Positions 32,494 through 42,266 of a stretch of DNA of 64,000 nucleotides are shown one piece after another. How positions within the stretch are numbered: position 1 is the stretch's first letter; every line of letters starts with the position of its first letter. This DNA is from Anaerolineaceae bacterium (GTDB taxonomy: Bacteria > Chloroflexota > Anaerolineae > Aggregatilineales > Phototrophicaceae). The translations under genes were made by a program, and so were the position numbers. The DNA lies in NCBI GenBank assembly GCA_007693385.1, contig REDR01000123.1, forward strand, positions 62,001-126,000. The letters are read 5' to 3'. The notes beneath the pieces are model-generated. The model was not told the origin of the DNA. It searched no databases and was given only the letters and a program-made list of their open reading frames with translations.

Positions 32494-33021
32494 ATGGAGC
32501 AGATAACCGGACGTGAACGGATCTACAAAGGGCGTGTGGTCACGCTCGACATCTTATCGGTAACTCTGCCGGATGGCGTCCAGTCTAAGCGCGAAGTCGT
32601 CCAGCATCCGGGCGCGGTGGCGATTGTGGCGTTGGACGACGAGCAGAATGTGATCCTCGTGCGACAATATCGCATCGCCGCCGCGCAGTACATGGTCGAG
32701 ATTCCGGCGGGCACGCTAGAACCGGATGAACCGCCCGCGCTGTGTGCCGAACGTGAATTACAGGAAGAAGCCGGTTATAAGCCGGGCAAGCTGGAATCAA
32801 TGGGCGGGATGTATGTCGCGCCGGGCTACACGACGGAGTACATCCACCTATTTCTAGCGCGAGATTTAACCGCTTCTGATCTACCTGCTGATGATGATGA
32901 ATTCATCGACGTGGTAAAGATGCCGCTGGCGTCCGCGCTGGCGCAGATTGACTCCGGCGAGATTGACGACGGCAAGACGGTAGCCGGTATCTTACGGGCG
33001 GCGCGACGACTGAACCGGTGA
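32494..33021 (+). CDS. NUDIX hydrolase, ADP-ribose pyrophosphatase-like
   Basis: GTLEPDEPPALCAERELQEEAGYKPGKLESMGG (Nudix box). Confidence 0.9.
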   Translation: MEQITGRERIYKGRVVTLDILSVTLPDGVQSKREVVQHPGAVAIVALDDEQNVILVRQYRIAAAQYMVEIPAGTLEPDEPPALCAERELQEEAGYKPGKLESMGGMYVAPGYTTEYIHLFLARDLTASDLPADDDEFIDVVKMPLASALAQIDSGEIDDGKTVAGILRAARRLNR

Positions 33022-33030
33022 GCGTCGCCC

Positions 33031-33059
33031 TTGTTTGTGCTATGCCGTCCTGATACAAT
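33031..33059 (+). promoter_or_regulatory. Sigma70-type promoter for rplS (TTGTTT-N17-TACAAT)
   Basis: Hexamers with 17-nt spacer upstream of the leader hairpin. Confidence 0.6.
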
Positions 33060-33088
33060 GCGCTACTGTGATTTTCTATAAACTTATG

Positions 33089-33133
33089 ATACGCCAGTAT
33101 GCACCGGAGTTGTGCCTCTGGGCGTATTTTTTT
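33089..33133 (+). promoter_or_regulatory. Terminator-like leader hairpin upstream of rplS (candidate attenuator)
   Basis: ATACGCC ... GGCGTAT stem (inner GCAC/GTGC) ending in seven T, directly before SD aggagga. Confidence 0.55.
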
Positions 33134-33146
33134 AGGAGGATGACCT

Positions 33147-33491
33147 GTGAGTCACGACATTATGCAAGTGTTCGAAGCCGAAGATCGCGGTTTCCCCGCT
33201 ATCGCTGTCGGCGATACGGTGCGGGTACACGTCCGCATCGTCGAGGGCAACAAAGAGCGCGTTCAGGTGGTGCAGGGTGTTATCATCCGCCATCATGGAG
33301 GCGGCAACGACGAAGCGTTCACCGTGCGTCGTATCGCCAGCCATGGCATCGGCGTGGAGCGCACCTTCTTGATGAGAAGCCCGCGTATTGAGAAGATCGA
33401 AATTACACGGCGCTCCAAAGTCCGCCGCGCCCAGCTTTACTATCTACGCCAGCGTCGCGGTAAGTCGGCACGTCTGAAAGAGCGGAGATAG
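33147..33491 (+). CDS. rplS: 50S ribosomal protein L19
   Basis: [31 protein letters not shown]...[44 protein letters not shown]. Confidence 0.96.
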   Translation: MSHDIMQVFEAEDRGFPAIAVGDTVRVHVRIVEGNKERVQVVQGVIIRHHGGGNDEAFTVRRIASHGIGVERTFLMRSPRIEKIEITRRSKVRRAQLYYLRQRRGKSARLKERR

Positions 33492-33497
33492 TCTCCT

Positions 33498-34229
33498 GTG
33501 TATCGTCCGCTTATCGGTCTGACGTGTTCGGTACACTACGATGAACGCAACTGGAAGTTCGACCGCGCTTATGATGCTAATGTCATCGCTATTGAGCAGG
33601 CGGGCGGGCTTCCGGTGCTGGTACCCAGTACGCTACAGGGTGATACTCTGCGGGCGATTTACGAGCGACTAGACGGCGTGTTGTTGCCGGGTGGCGGGGA
33701 TGTTGACCCGGAGATTTACCACGCGCAACAGCACGCCAAGACCATTCTTGTTGATCGTCAACGTGACGAGACCGAAATGCAGATGACGCGCTGGGCGGTG
33801 GCCGAAAATCTGCCGGTCTTCGGTATCTGTCGCGGTCATCAGGTGTTTAACGTTGCGCTGGGCGGGACGCTAGTGCAAGATATTCCCTCATCAATCACAA
33901 CTGATTTACGGCACGACATCGTGGATAATGAACCGCGTAGCCTGCGCCTGCACCATGTAGACATCGCACCGCAGAGCAAGCTAGCCGATGTGTTGGGCGC
34001 GACGCGAGTAGTCGTCAATAGCCTGCATCATCAGTCCATCGAAAAGACCGCCGATGGCTTGCTAGTGACGGCTTATGCGCCGGATGGTGTCATCGAAGCG
34101 GTGGAAGTGCCGGAACATCCCTTCGCGTTGACCGTGCAGTGGCATCCTGAAGACATGATTGAGGACGATGAAGCGATGCGCCGTCTGTTCCGCGCCTTCG
34201 TCGAGGCCGCCGCGAACCGCCATGCCTAA
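33498..34229 (+). CDS. Gamma-glutamyl-gamma-aminobutyrate hydrolase-like class I amidotransferase (peptidase C26)
   Basis: DGVLLPGGGDVDPEIY, PVFGICRGHQVFNVALGGTLVQDI, VQWHPEDM. Confidence 0.9.
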   Translation: MYRPLIGLTCSVHYDERNWKFDRAYDANVIAIEQAGGLPVLVPSTLQGDTLRAIYERLDGVLLPGGGDVDPEIYHAQQHAKTILVDRQRDETEMQMTRWAVAENLPVFGICRGHQVFNVALGGTLVQDIPSSITTDLRHDIVDNEPRSLRLHHVDIAPQSKLADVLGATRVVVNSLHHQSIEKTADGLLVTAYAPDGVIEAVEVPEHPFALTVQWHPEDMIEDDEAMRRLFRAFVEAAANRHA

Positions 34230-35007
34230 AATCGGCGTGCTGGACTCTGGCGTGGGTGGGCTTTCTGTCCTGCGCGAAATCCATCGTATCCTACCGCAAC
34301 ATAGCACGATCTACTATGCCGATCAAGCGCATGTACCGTATGGTACGCGCCCCCATGTCGAGATCGACTCCTTCGTGGATTCTATCACGCGCTTCTTGAT
34401 AGGGCAGGGTGCGGACGTTATCGTGCTGGCGTGTCATGCGGCGAGCGCCGCCAGCCTGCGATTACTCCGCGAACGTTACCCGCATGTGCCCTTTGTCGGG
34501 CTGGAACCGGCTATCAAACCGGCGGTACTCAATACGCAAAGCGGCGTTGTCGGTGTGCTGACCACACAGGCGACGGCGGACGGTGCATTGTATCAGCGCC
34601 TGTTGCATCGCTATGGCAGGATGGCGCGAGTCATCACCCGTCCCGCGCCGGAACTGGTGACGCTGGTCGAGGCGGGCACGATAGCGGGGAGTGCGGCGCA
34701 TTCGGCGGTGTCGCAGTATCTCGAGCCGCTTTTACAGGCGGGCGCGGATCAGATCGTGCTGGCCTGCACACATTTTCCGTTTCTGGCGGATGTCATCCGC
34801 GACGTTGCCGGATCAACAGCGCTTCCGGTTGACCCGGGCGCGGCGGTAGCGCGACAGGTGCGGCGCGTCCTGCCAGATCGACGCGATGCGGGGCGACCAT
34901 CACAGCGTTATTTGACCAGCGCTGATGCGGGTGACTTCGCTCGTATCGCATCGGGGTTGATGGGCGCGGAAGTAATCGCCGAGACAGTGTGTTATCGTGC
35001 CGATTAA
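34222..35007 (+). CDS. murI: Glutamate racemase
   Basis: MPKIGVLDSGVGGLSVLREI, VIVLACHAASAASL, IVLACTHFPFL; overlaps the upstream gene by 8 nt. Confidence 0.92.
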   Translation: MPKIGVLDSGVGGLSVLREIHRILPQHSTIYYADQAHVPYGTRPHVEIDSFVDSITRFLIGQGADVIVLACHAASAASLRLLRERYPHVPFVGLEPAIKPAVLNTQSGVVGVLTTQATADGALYQRLLHRYGRMARVITRPAPELVTLVEAGTIAGSAAHSAVSQYLEPLLQAGADQIVLACTHFPFLADVIRDVAGSTALPVDPGAAVARQVRRVLPDRRDAGRPSQRYLTSADAGDFARIASGLMGAEVIAETVCYRAD

Positions 35008-35695
35008 CCAGTACCGCGAAAGCGGCCTACATCTGGCTTTGAAGCACCATCTAGCGCGAGATGGCGACGTGCTGGAAGCGCCGGTTGATGATTACATTGT
35101 GGATATTGCCCGCGATGATCTGCTGATCGAGATTCAAACGCGCCACTTCGCCGCTATCAAAAATAAGCTGGCTAATCTACTGACATCACACGCCGTCATG
35201 CTGGCGCATCCCATCGCGCAGGCGCGGTGGTTGGTCACGTATGACAGCGAAGGCCGACTAATCAAACGCCGTAAATCTCCCAAGCGCGGCCATATTACGC
35301 ATCTTTTTTCGGAATTGGTCTATTTGCCAGACGATTTGCTAAGTCATCCGCGTTTTTCGGTTTGCGCGTTGATGACGCACGACGAAGAAATCCGCGTTGA
35401 TGACCAGCAGGGGAGTTGGCGCAGGCGCGGCATTAGCATTCGTGATCGCCGCTTGCTGGAAATCGTCGCCACCCATCATTTTCATGCGGCCGCCGATTAT
35501 CGCGCCCTGCTACCGGACACGCTCGGCGCGGAATTCACCACACAGGGATTGGCGGATGCGCTCGGTCAGCCACGCCGCATCGCGCAACAGATGGCTTATT
35601 GCCTGCACCGCATGGGGATTATCGTGCGCACCGCCAAGCGCGGCAATGCGCACGTGTACACTGCAACCTCGATAGACTCGAACGGGACAGCCTAA
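34997..35695 (+). CDS. Hypothetical protein: PD-(D/E)XK-nuclease-like N-terminus plus winged-helix-like C-terminus
   Basis: DYIVDIARDDLLIEIQTRHF resembles a PD-(D/E)XK core; C-terminal ...GLADALGQPRRIAQQMAYCLHRMGIIVRTAKRGNAHVYTAT. Confidence 0.55.
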   Translation: MPINQYRESGLHLALKHHLARDGDVLEAPVDDYIVDIARDDLLIEIQTRHFAAIKNKLANLLTSHAVMLAHPIAQARWLVTYDSEGRLIKRRKSPKRGHITHLFSELVYLPDDLLSHPRFSVCALMTHDEEIRVDDQQGSWRRRGISIRDRRLLEIVATHHFHAAADYRALLPDTLGAEFTTQGLADALGQPRRIAQQMAYCLHRMGIIVRTAKRGNAHVYTATSIDSNGTA

Positions 35696-35703
35696 AAGAT
35701 AGT

Positions 35704-38061
35704 TCATCCATTCTCGCTGAGTGGGGCAGTATTCGGCTTACGCATCGCCGTATTGCGTTGCATGTCCGGCGTGCGTCCGATGGCGTCATTGGCGGCTGTC
35801 CCCTCGAAGGACAGCACGCGCCGCGCTCCTTGCGGCATATTGACCGGAATCATGATGTTGAACGTCGCGCCCGGCAATGCTTCCATGTCGTGGCCGGGAC
35901 TCTCCGCCCAGATGCGCCCGCCGTGTCCCTCAATGACGCCGCGTGTGATGGTCAAGCCCAATCCGGGTCCAGCGCCTAGAAACTTATATGAGCCGGTTGA
36001 GTGCAATGACGGATCATAAGCGCGGAAGAACTTCTTGAAGATCATCTCCAGATTGGCCTTGTCGATGCCGACGCCGCTATCTTGAATGCGTACCAGAATA
36101 TGATCGACGCCGTTCTCGTCCTGCGCCTCTTGCAACGACGCGCTGATGTCAATTTTGCCGCCGTCCGGCGTGAATTTGATGGCATTGACGATGACGTTAC
36201 GGAACGCCTGCACCAGTCGTTGCAGGTCGGCCTGTACGTTGGGCAACCCGCGCAAGCCTCGCGCCGATAGCGTCAGTTTGCGCTGGCGGATGGCGTCGGT
36301 TAGCGGCTCAATCGCCATGCGGATCAGGCTCTCGATAGATGTCTGTGCGAAGCGCAAGTCCATCGCGTCTACGTCGAGCTGGCTGACATCAAGCATCGCG
36401 GAGATTAACTCCTCCATGCGCTCCGTTGCCTTGCGTAAATTAGCGATCAGGTTATTGATCTGATCGGGGTCGAGTATGCCCTGTTCGTTGAGCGCGTCCA
36501 TGATGTCCGTATAGCCGCGAATTTGCGCTAATGGCGTGCGTAGTTCATGGCTGGCAATCGTCACGAAGTCGGACTTCACCGAGTCCATCTGGCTTAACTG
36601 CTCGTTGGTGGATTTTAGTTTGCGGTTGAGGCTCTGCATACTCTTGTTGAGATGCTGAGAATCTTCCAGTAGACGTGCATTGCGTAGCGCGATGCCGGTC
36701 TGTTGGGCGAGTGTGGTCAGCAATTCCATATCGCCCGCGTAGTAGGCGGTATCGTTCATCTTGGGGCCGACTGCCAGAATGCCGATCATCGTATAATCCA
36801 GCGTGATCGGCGCATAGGCGCTCATGCCCAGACTGCGGAAGAAGTCACGCTCGGCGGCGGGGATGTCCTGATAGTGTGGCTCGAATTCAATGTCGAATTG
36901 CAAAAGCGACTCGCGCTGTTTGGCAAGGCGGGCGTATAGCTTGCCGTTGACCGCGATTTGCCCTTGCTTCTTGTTGATCGAACTGTTCGGCGCCATCACG
37001 ATAAAATTAACCGCGCTTTCTGACGTTTGATTCAACAGGATGATGCAACTGCCGCGCACTCCCAACACACGATTCAGCGTGCTGGTGGCGGAGGGGATAA
37101 GCGCGTCTAGTTCGATGACCTCCGCGATTAATTGACTATACTCACGGGTGATGACTGCCGCCTGCACGCTTCGCCGCCCGACAAACCATAGCACCGCGTT
37201 GTCGATCAGTTGGCGTAGCGCGACGTAGATCAACGCGACGGTGACGGCGGTCAAACTGGCGACTACCAGCCGCTCCGCGTCGGTTTGCGGTTGTGCATCC
37301 AGTGCCAGCCATACCCCGATGCCAACCAGTATAGCCGCCAACGTCACCGCGACGCCCACACGGACGCTATAGAAGATGCCCTGTCGCACGTCGAATACAT
37401 GGTGATGGTGTAGCGCGTAAGCGACGCCGAATGAGCTGACCAGCAGTAGCGGTAGGCCGAAAAGTGCGGTGATGGTCGTGCCACTGGCGATCAGTAGGAC
37501 GCTGAAGAAAGTGATGGCGCTATGCGCGATCCAGTACAGCGTGCGGTTAGCGATTTCTGGCAATCGGGCGCGATAGAAGCGCCAGAATGAATACACAAAT
37601 AGTCCCAGATAGGCGATGATGTAACCGGCTACAGCGACGATTGCCGAGCCGTCTATCGCGGTGAAGGCGGTGATGAACCATTCCGGTTCGCCAGCGATGG
37701 CGGCTGAACCTATCGCGGTGGTCAAGACCAACACCGCCAGCCACAGTCCAGCCAACACGCCCCACACGATTAGGCGGCTACGGCGGGCGGTGGGTGCGGT
37801 GATGTCGCGCAGGATCAATAGGCCGTTCAGGGCGATGATGCCAATACACAAGCCGATCAACAGTGTGCCACGATGCGGAGCATCGTCGCCGATTTGCGCG
37901 GGCAGTAGATAAGCGCCGCTGACCAGCACCGCTAGCCCGACAAACGCCATCAGCCATAGCAGATTAGCGCCGCGTAGCCGGTAGCGGATGCCGCCATAGG
38001 CCAATATGAGCGTGTGGCCGACGATGGCGATTATCGTTAGGGTTTGTAAGAGCGCGTCCAT
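35704..38061 (-). CDS. Membrane sensor histidine kinase (multi-TM N-terminus, GAF-like, HisKA, HATPase)
   Basis: FVTIASHELRTPLAQIRGYTDIMD; FRNVIVNAIKFTPDGGKI; GAGPGLGLTITRGVIEGHGG. Confidence 0.92.
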   Translation of the reverse strand: MDALLQTLTIIAIVGHTLILAYGGIRYRLRGANLLWLMAFVGLAVLVSGAYLLPAQIGDDAPHRGTLLIGLCIGIIALNGLLILRDITAPTARRSRLIVWGVLAGLWLAVLVLTTAIGSAAIAGEPEWFITAFTAIDGSAIVAVAGYIIAYLGLFVYSFWRFYRARLPEIANRTLYWIAHSAITFFSVLLIASGTTITALFGLPLLLVSSFGVAYALHHHHVFDVRQGIFYSVRVGVAVTLAAILVGIGVWLALDAQPQTDAERLVVASLTAVTVALIYVALRQLIDNAVLWFVGRRSVQAAVITREYSQLIAEVIELDALIPSATSTLNRVLGVRGSCIILLNQTSESAVNFIVMAPNSSINKKQGQIAVNGKLYARLAKQRESLLQFDIEFEPHYQDIPAAERDFFRSLGMSAYAPITLDYTMIGILAVGPKMNDTAYYAGDMELLTTLAQQTGIALRNARLLEDSQHLNKSMQSLNRKLKSTNEQLSQMDSVKSDFVTIASHELRTPLAQIRGYTDIMDALNEQGILDPDQINNLIANLRKATERMEELISAMLDVSQLDVDAMDLRFAQTSIESLIRMAIEPLTDAIRQRKLTLSARGLRGLPNVQADLQRLVQAFRNVIVNAIKFTPDGGKIDISASLQEAQDENGVDHILVRIQDSGVGIDKANLEMIFKKFFRAYDPSLHSTGSYKFLGAGPGLGLTITRGVIEGHGGRIWAESPGHDMEALPGATFNIMIPVNMPQGARRVLSFEGTAANDAIGRTPDMQRNTAMRKPNTAPLSENG

Positions 38062-38086
38062 TCTTTCGCCTTCCTGTGCCGGTACA

Positions 38087-39763
38087 TTACTTTAAGATGT
38101 AGTGTGTACCCTTCTTAGAGCCAACCTTGACCAGAATGCCCTTATCGACCATATCCACCAGATCGAGCCGTAGCGTCTCGGCGGATACACCCTGACAAAG
38201 CTGGCGGTACTCGCGGTTGGTAATCGACCCTTTTTCGTTGATGTACTGTAGCGCACGGGCTTGACGATAATTGGTGTTCGTATTCTGTGCCCAGTCGGGC
38301 GGGGTGGGCTTTTCCCGCGCATTATACAGCGTGACCGCGAAACTGTACGGGCGGGCGTCGAAATATGGTGCTTGATGTCCGGCCTGCTTCATCACCTCGA
38401 TCATGCGATCAATGCCCAGCCCTAATTCCTCGATGTATCCCCACTGAAATAAGCCGTTAACCAGTCGCGGGTTACGGCTGAAATGCTCGTCTTTGATGTT
38501 CTCCACCGTGATAAATCCGGGCAGGCCGCCGGGTGATATGACTTCGAGCCGGTCACTGTACATGCGGATTTCTGTGCGGCGTCCTTTTAACCGATAATCA
38601 CGGTGACAGATAGCGTTGACGATGGCCTCGCGCACCGCGAATTGCGGATATTCGTAACGCTCCTCGCGTTCCAGCCCTTTGACTACCGCGCTGACCGCCA
38701 TTTCGCTCCATATCAGATTCCATGCGCCTTCGATCAAACGCGGTAGCGGCCCGGTGAGTTCTTCGCGGCGGGTGTAACCGGCCAGCCCGCTTTCGCCGCG
38801 TGGCGTCTTGCCGATGAATTTGGCGAATACCACACTAGATTGTGGAATCCATTGTTGCGGATAATCGCAAAACAGCAACACGCCGTTGATCGTTGGCTGG
38901 CCTTCGCTGTTGACCGCGCCAATCTCACGCAAGAGTTCATCGAGATCGCCGCTATAGGGGCGCTTGGTGCGCTCCGCCCGTTTTTCCAGATATTCGTCGA
39001 TCATCTTCTGGCTGAAATCGTCAGTGGTGATGCCGGGCACTGTTTCGATTTCATAGTCGCCGGTGGTCTTGGTGCTGGCTAAGCGCAGAATTTCCTGCCC
39101 GCCAAGCGGACGGTTTTTCGCGCCGCTACGAATCAGTACGCGGCCATCGCTCAAGGCGTGTAGTTCCACACTGCGCGGGATGCGAAGCGCATACACGACA
39201 CGGGCGGGTGGGGCGGAAGGTTCATCCGCCGCTTCTTCTTGCGCTTCCTGCTCCGCTTGATCTTCGACACTATCTTCAGGCTTGTGTGCGTCGTCGTCTA
39301 ATAACAGAAGCGGAATCTGACGCGGCGTCCGGTCGGACTTTTCTTTCGCTTGATTCTGGCTCTGTTCGTCGTCGCTGTCAGCCTTTACTGCCGTTTCAGC
39401 CTGACCTGTCGATTGCTTTTCGTCTGTCGCCTTGTCTGCTGGCGTGTCTGTTTTCTGGGGTGCAGGCGACGCCCCCTCATCTGCCATCTCGTCGGGAGAC
39501 TCTAGCGGCATTTCTTCCCAGTTGCCGGTGACGACGGTAGGACTGCACAGGTCTTCAGCTTCACGCAAGGCTTTCTGGAGCGTATCATTATCTAGCTTGA
39601 CGTTGGCGTATTTTCCGCCTGTCGTCAGGCCAATGATAAGCGTCCCGCCTTCGGTATTGGCGAAGGCGACGAGAGTCTCCGAAATCAGCTTCGGGTCGGC
39701 TTTTTCTAAAAATGCAAGGCGAGGGCCTTGTCCTGATTGAATGAGTTCTGGATATATTATCAT
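38087..39763 (-). CDS. AlbA_2 (Schlafen-like) putative transcriptional regulator with long disordered insertion
   Basis: LISETLVAFANTEGGTLIIGL; REAIVNAICHRDY; EVISPGGLPGFITVENI; NPRLVNGLFQWGYIEELGLGIDRM. Confidence 0.82.
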   Translation of the reverse strand: MIIYPELIQSGQGPRLAFLEKADPKLISETLVAFANTEGGTLIIGLTTGGKYANVKLDNDTLQKALREAEDLCSPTVVTGNWEEMPLESPDEMADEGASPAPQKTDTPADKATDEKQSTGQAETAVKADSDDEQSQNQAKEKSDRTPRQIPLLLLDDDAHKPEDSVEDQAEQEAQEEAADEPSAPPARVVYALRIPRSVELHALSDGRVLIRSGAKNRPLGGQEILRLASTKTTGDYEIETVPGITTDDFSQKMIDEYLEKRAERTKRPYSGDLDELLREIGAVNSEGQPTINGVLLFCDYPQQWIPQSSVVFAKFIGKTPRGESGLAGYTRREELTGPLPRLIEGAWNLIWSEMAVSAVVKGLEREERYEYPQFAVREAIVNAICHRDYRLKGRRTEIRMYSDRLEVISPGGLPGFITVENIKDEHFSRNPRLVNGLFQWGYIEELGLGIDRMIEVMKQAGHQAPYFDARPYSFAVTLYNAREKPTPPDWAQNTNTNYRQARALQYINEKGSITNREYRQLCQGVSAETLRLDLVDMVDKGILVKVGSKKGTHYILK

Positions 39764-39944
39764 GTACGCGAATGAGTGTTTTTTGTCAACGAGATTTGAT
39801 TTTAACACAGTTTGCCGGAATCCGTGTACACTCCGGCACGATTGCATCCACCCAACTTTCATTGACAGTGCTTATCGCTCACTGCTATGATTCGGCGTCG
39901 CAATTGAACCGCCTTTTATATCACCTTTGAATTGAAGGAAAAAC

Positions 39945-41243
39945 GTGAACAATCGACAAAATTCAATCTCATTTATCCGGCGTTACCGTCTGATTTTTGT
40001 GCCATTGCTGATCTTCTTATTTGGCGGGGGCGCTCTGCTACTGCTGAATCGATCCACTCCTGAGCCTGTCCGGTTGCCTTACTGGGAACTGCCGCCGCCG
40101 GAATTGCCGGTTGTTGATCCGTCCGATCTCGCGCCGGACGCGGTAGACATCGACAGTGACCGCGTTTTCCCGTCACTAACTTACGGCATCCAGACGTTTT
40201 TCTGGTGGGATGAGATGCACCGTAGTCTCGGTTTGCAACACGTTAACCTGCTGGAATTCAGCCATATCCGGCATGTGTTCGCGTGGCGCGATATTGAGCC
40301 GGTCTATCATGAAGCGGACGCGCCACAGCGCTATATATGGGCGAATGCTGATGCTGTGGTCAATGAGGCTGAATCCTACGGCGTAGAGATCGTCGCTCGG
40401 TTGGATGCGCCTCCGGATTGGGCTGTTGTCGCGCCGGAAGATTACGATGCGGACGTGCCGCCGTTCGATATGGCGCGGTTGATCGATTATTGCGGCGCAG
40501 TGGCCGAGCGCTATCGTGGTCGCATCGTCGGTTATCAGATATGGAACGAGCCGAATCTGGATCGTGAATGGGGCAACTTCCCGCCGAGTCCGGACGCCTA
40601 CGCCGAATTATTGGCGGGCTGTAGCGCGGCGGTGCGCACCGCCGACCCTGACGCGATTATCATATCGGCGGGATTAGCGCCAACCGGCACGCGCAGTCCG
40701 CAGGCAATGCCGCATGATGAATTCCTGTGGGCGATGTATGCGGCGGGGGCGGGCGATCATTTCGACGTGATGGGTGTTCATGCGCCGGGCTATCGCTCCC
40801 CGCCGGAAGCGGATCCGGCTGATCTTGCGGACGGCGATTTGCCGTGGATGTCGTTCCGTTACGTGGAGTATATGCGGGCGATGATGGTCGCTAACGGGGA
40901 TGCCCACAAGCAAATCGCCATCATGGAGACTGGATGGACGATTGACCCGCGCCCTGATTCAGAATATCACTGGTTTTCGGTCACGCCGGAACAGCAGGGC
41001 GATTATCTTATGCGGGCGTATCGCTATGCCGCCGAAAATTGGCGACCATGGGTGGGTTTGATGGTCACGATCTACTACCCTAATCCGGCATGGACGGAAG
41101 ACGACGAAGAATTCTGGTGGGCGATAGGCACTAACGCGCCGTGGCCGTTCGGCTTTGCGGATCGTCCGGCGTGGTGGACACTGCTACGCATGGAGAAGAT
41201 TTCCACACATCCCGACTATGCACATCCGGCACGGCCAGAATGA
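39945..41243 (+). CDS. Membrane-anchored glycoside-hydrolase-like (beta/alpha)8 protein
   Basis: GTG start; N-terminal TM; IVGYQIWNEPNLDREWGN acid/base motif; IAIMETGW candidate nucleophile. Confidence 0.75.
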   Translation: MNNRQNSISFIRRYRLIFVPLLIFLFGGGALLLLNRSTPEPVRLPYWELPPPELPVVDPSDLAPDAVDIDSDRVFPSLTYGIQTFFWWDEMHRSLGLQHVNLLEFSHIRHVFAWRDIEPVYHEADAPQRYIWANADAVVNEAESYGVEIVARLDAPPDWAVVAPEDYDADVPPFDMARLIDYCGAVAERYRGRIVGYQIWNEPNLDREWGNFPPSPDAYAELLAGCSAAVRTADPDAIIISAGLAPTGTRSPQAMPHDEFLWAMYAAGAGDHFDVMGVHAPGYRSPPEADPADLADGDLPWMSFRYVEYMRAMMVANGDAHKQIAIMETGWTIDPRPDSEYHWFSVTPEQQGDYLMRAYRYAAENWRPWVGLMVTIYYPNPAWTEDDEEFWWAIGTNAPWPFGFADRPAWWTLLRMEKISTHPDYAHPARPE

Positions 41244-41332
41244 GCTGTGTTAAATGTCAGCGCTCCGGTTGCTAAAAAGACTTTATTCGGGTATTCTTGA
41301 GGAAGCATTAGGAAAAAGTAAACGGGTGGCGC

Positions 41333-42196
41333 ATGATGAGTAATGGCATTTCTCCCGTAGCGGACAGCGCGAGTATATTGGTCGTTGATGACGAAGGACC
41401 TAATCGCTATTCGGTGAGCAAGACTCTGCAACGCATTGGCTATGTGGTCAGCGAGGCGGCGAATGGCGAGGAAGCGCTGGAAATCATGAACAGACAGTCC
41501 TTTGACGTGGTGTTGACTGACATCCGTATGCCGGGACTGGATGGCGTGGAACTGTTGCGGCGCATTAAGGAAGAATCGTCAGACGTTATCGTGATCTTAA
41601 TGACCGCTTACGCCAGTCTGGGCACGGCGGTTGAGGCGCTTCGATTGGGAGCGCACGATTACTTAATTAAGCCGAGTTCCAGTCAGGACATCCGGCAGAG
41701 CGTAGCGCGGGGCGTAGAGCGTGCCCGCAATCTGAAACGGCGGCGAGCTTTACTCGATGCAATCCGCAGTGATGTGTTTGAGTTGGTGCGAAGTGATACC
41801 GATATAGGCTCTGTTACATCTGCCGAACCGGTGCAGGATGCGCCCGATCCCGATGAATTGCCGACGGAGCAACCGCCGACCAGTATGCAATTAGGCCCGC
41901 TAACCGTATATCCCGGGCGCTATCAAATCACAGTGGGGGATAAAGATGTCGGGCTGACCCCGACTGAATTTGACCTGTTGCTGTATCTGGCCGCACATCG
42001 CGGGCGGGTGGTATCGTGTAATGAGCTGGTGCGCGAGGTGCGCGGTTATCGCGTGGAAGAATCCGAAGCGCGGGAGGTGATACGCCCGCACGTCAGTAAC
42101 TTGCGCCGTAAGTTGCGCTCCGCCAACCAGAACGCCGACTTGATCGTGAATGTGCGCGGCATTGGCTATCGCCTGAATGAACGCGCTGACGGTTAG
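41333..42196 (+). CDS. Response regulator, receiver + OmpR-type winged helix
   Basis: ILVVDDEGPNRYSVSKTL, DVVLTDIRMPGLDG, KPSSSQD; TPTEFDLLLYLAAHRGRVVSCNELVREVRG. Confidence 0.92.
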   Translation: MMSNGISPVADSASILVVDDEGPNRYSVSKTLQRIGYVVSEAANGEEALEIMNRQSFDVVLTDIRMPGLDGVELLRRIKEESSDVIVILMTAYASLGTAVEALRLGAHDYLIKPSSSQDIRQSVARGVERARNLKRRRALLDAIRSDVFELVRSDTDIGSVTSAEPVQDAPDPDELPTEQPPTSMQLGPLTVYPGRYQITVGDKDVGLTPTEFDLLLYLAAHRGRVVSCNELVREVRGYRVEESEAREVIRPHVSNLRRKLRSANQNADLIVNVRGIGYRLNERADG

Positions 42197-42228
42197 GTTT
42201 GCCTGTGCAAAACGCCTTTCTAATATAC

Positions 42229-42254
42229 AATCGGGGCATCCTGTCCCGATTTTT
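42229..42254 (+). terminator. Intrinsic terminator after the response regulator
   Basis: AATCGGG/CCCGATT stem followed by TTTTGTTTTTG. Confidence 0.65.
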
Positions 42255-42266
42255 GTTTTTGTGGTG

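Noticed and set aside
42229-42266. Hairpin before the esterase-CapA gene as an attenuator
   Set aside because: It is equally well explained as the terminator of the upstream response regulator on the same strand, so it is listed as a terminator.
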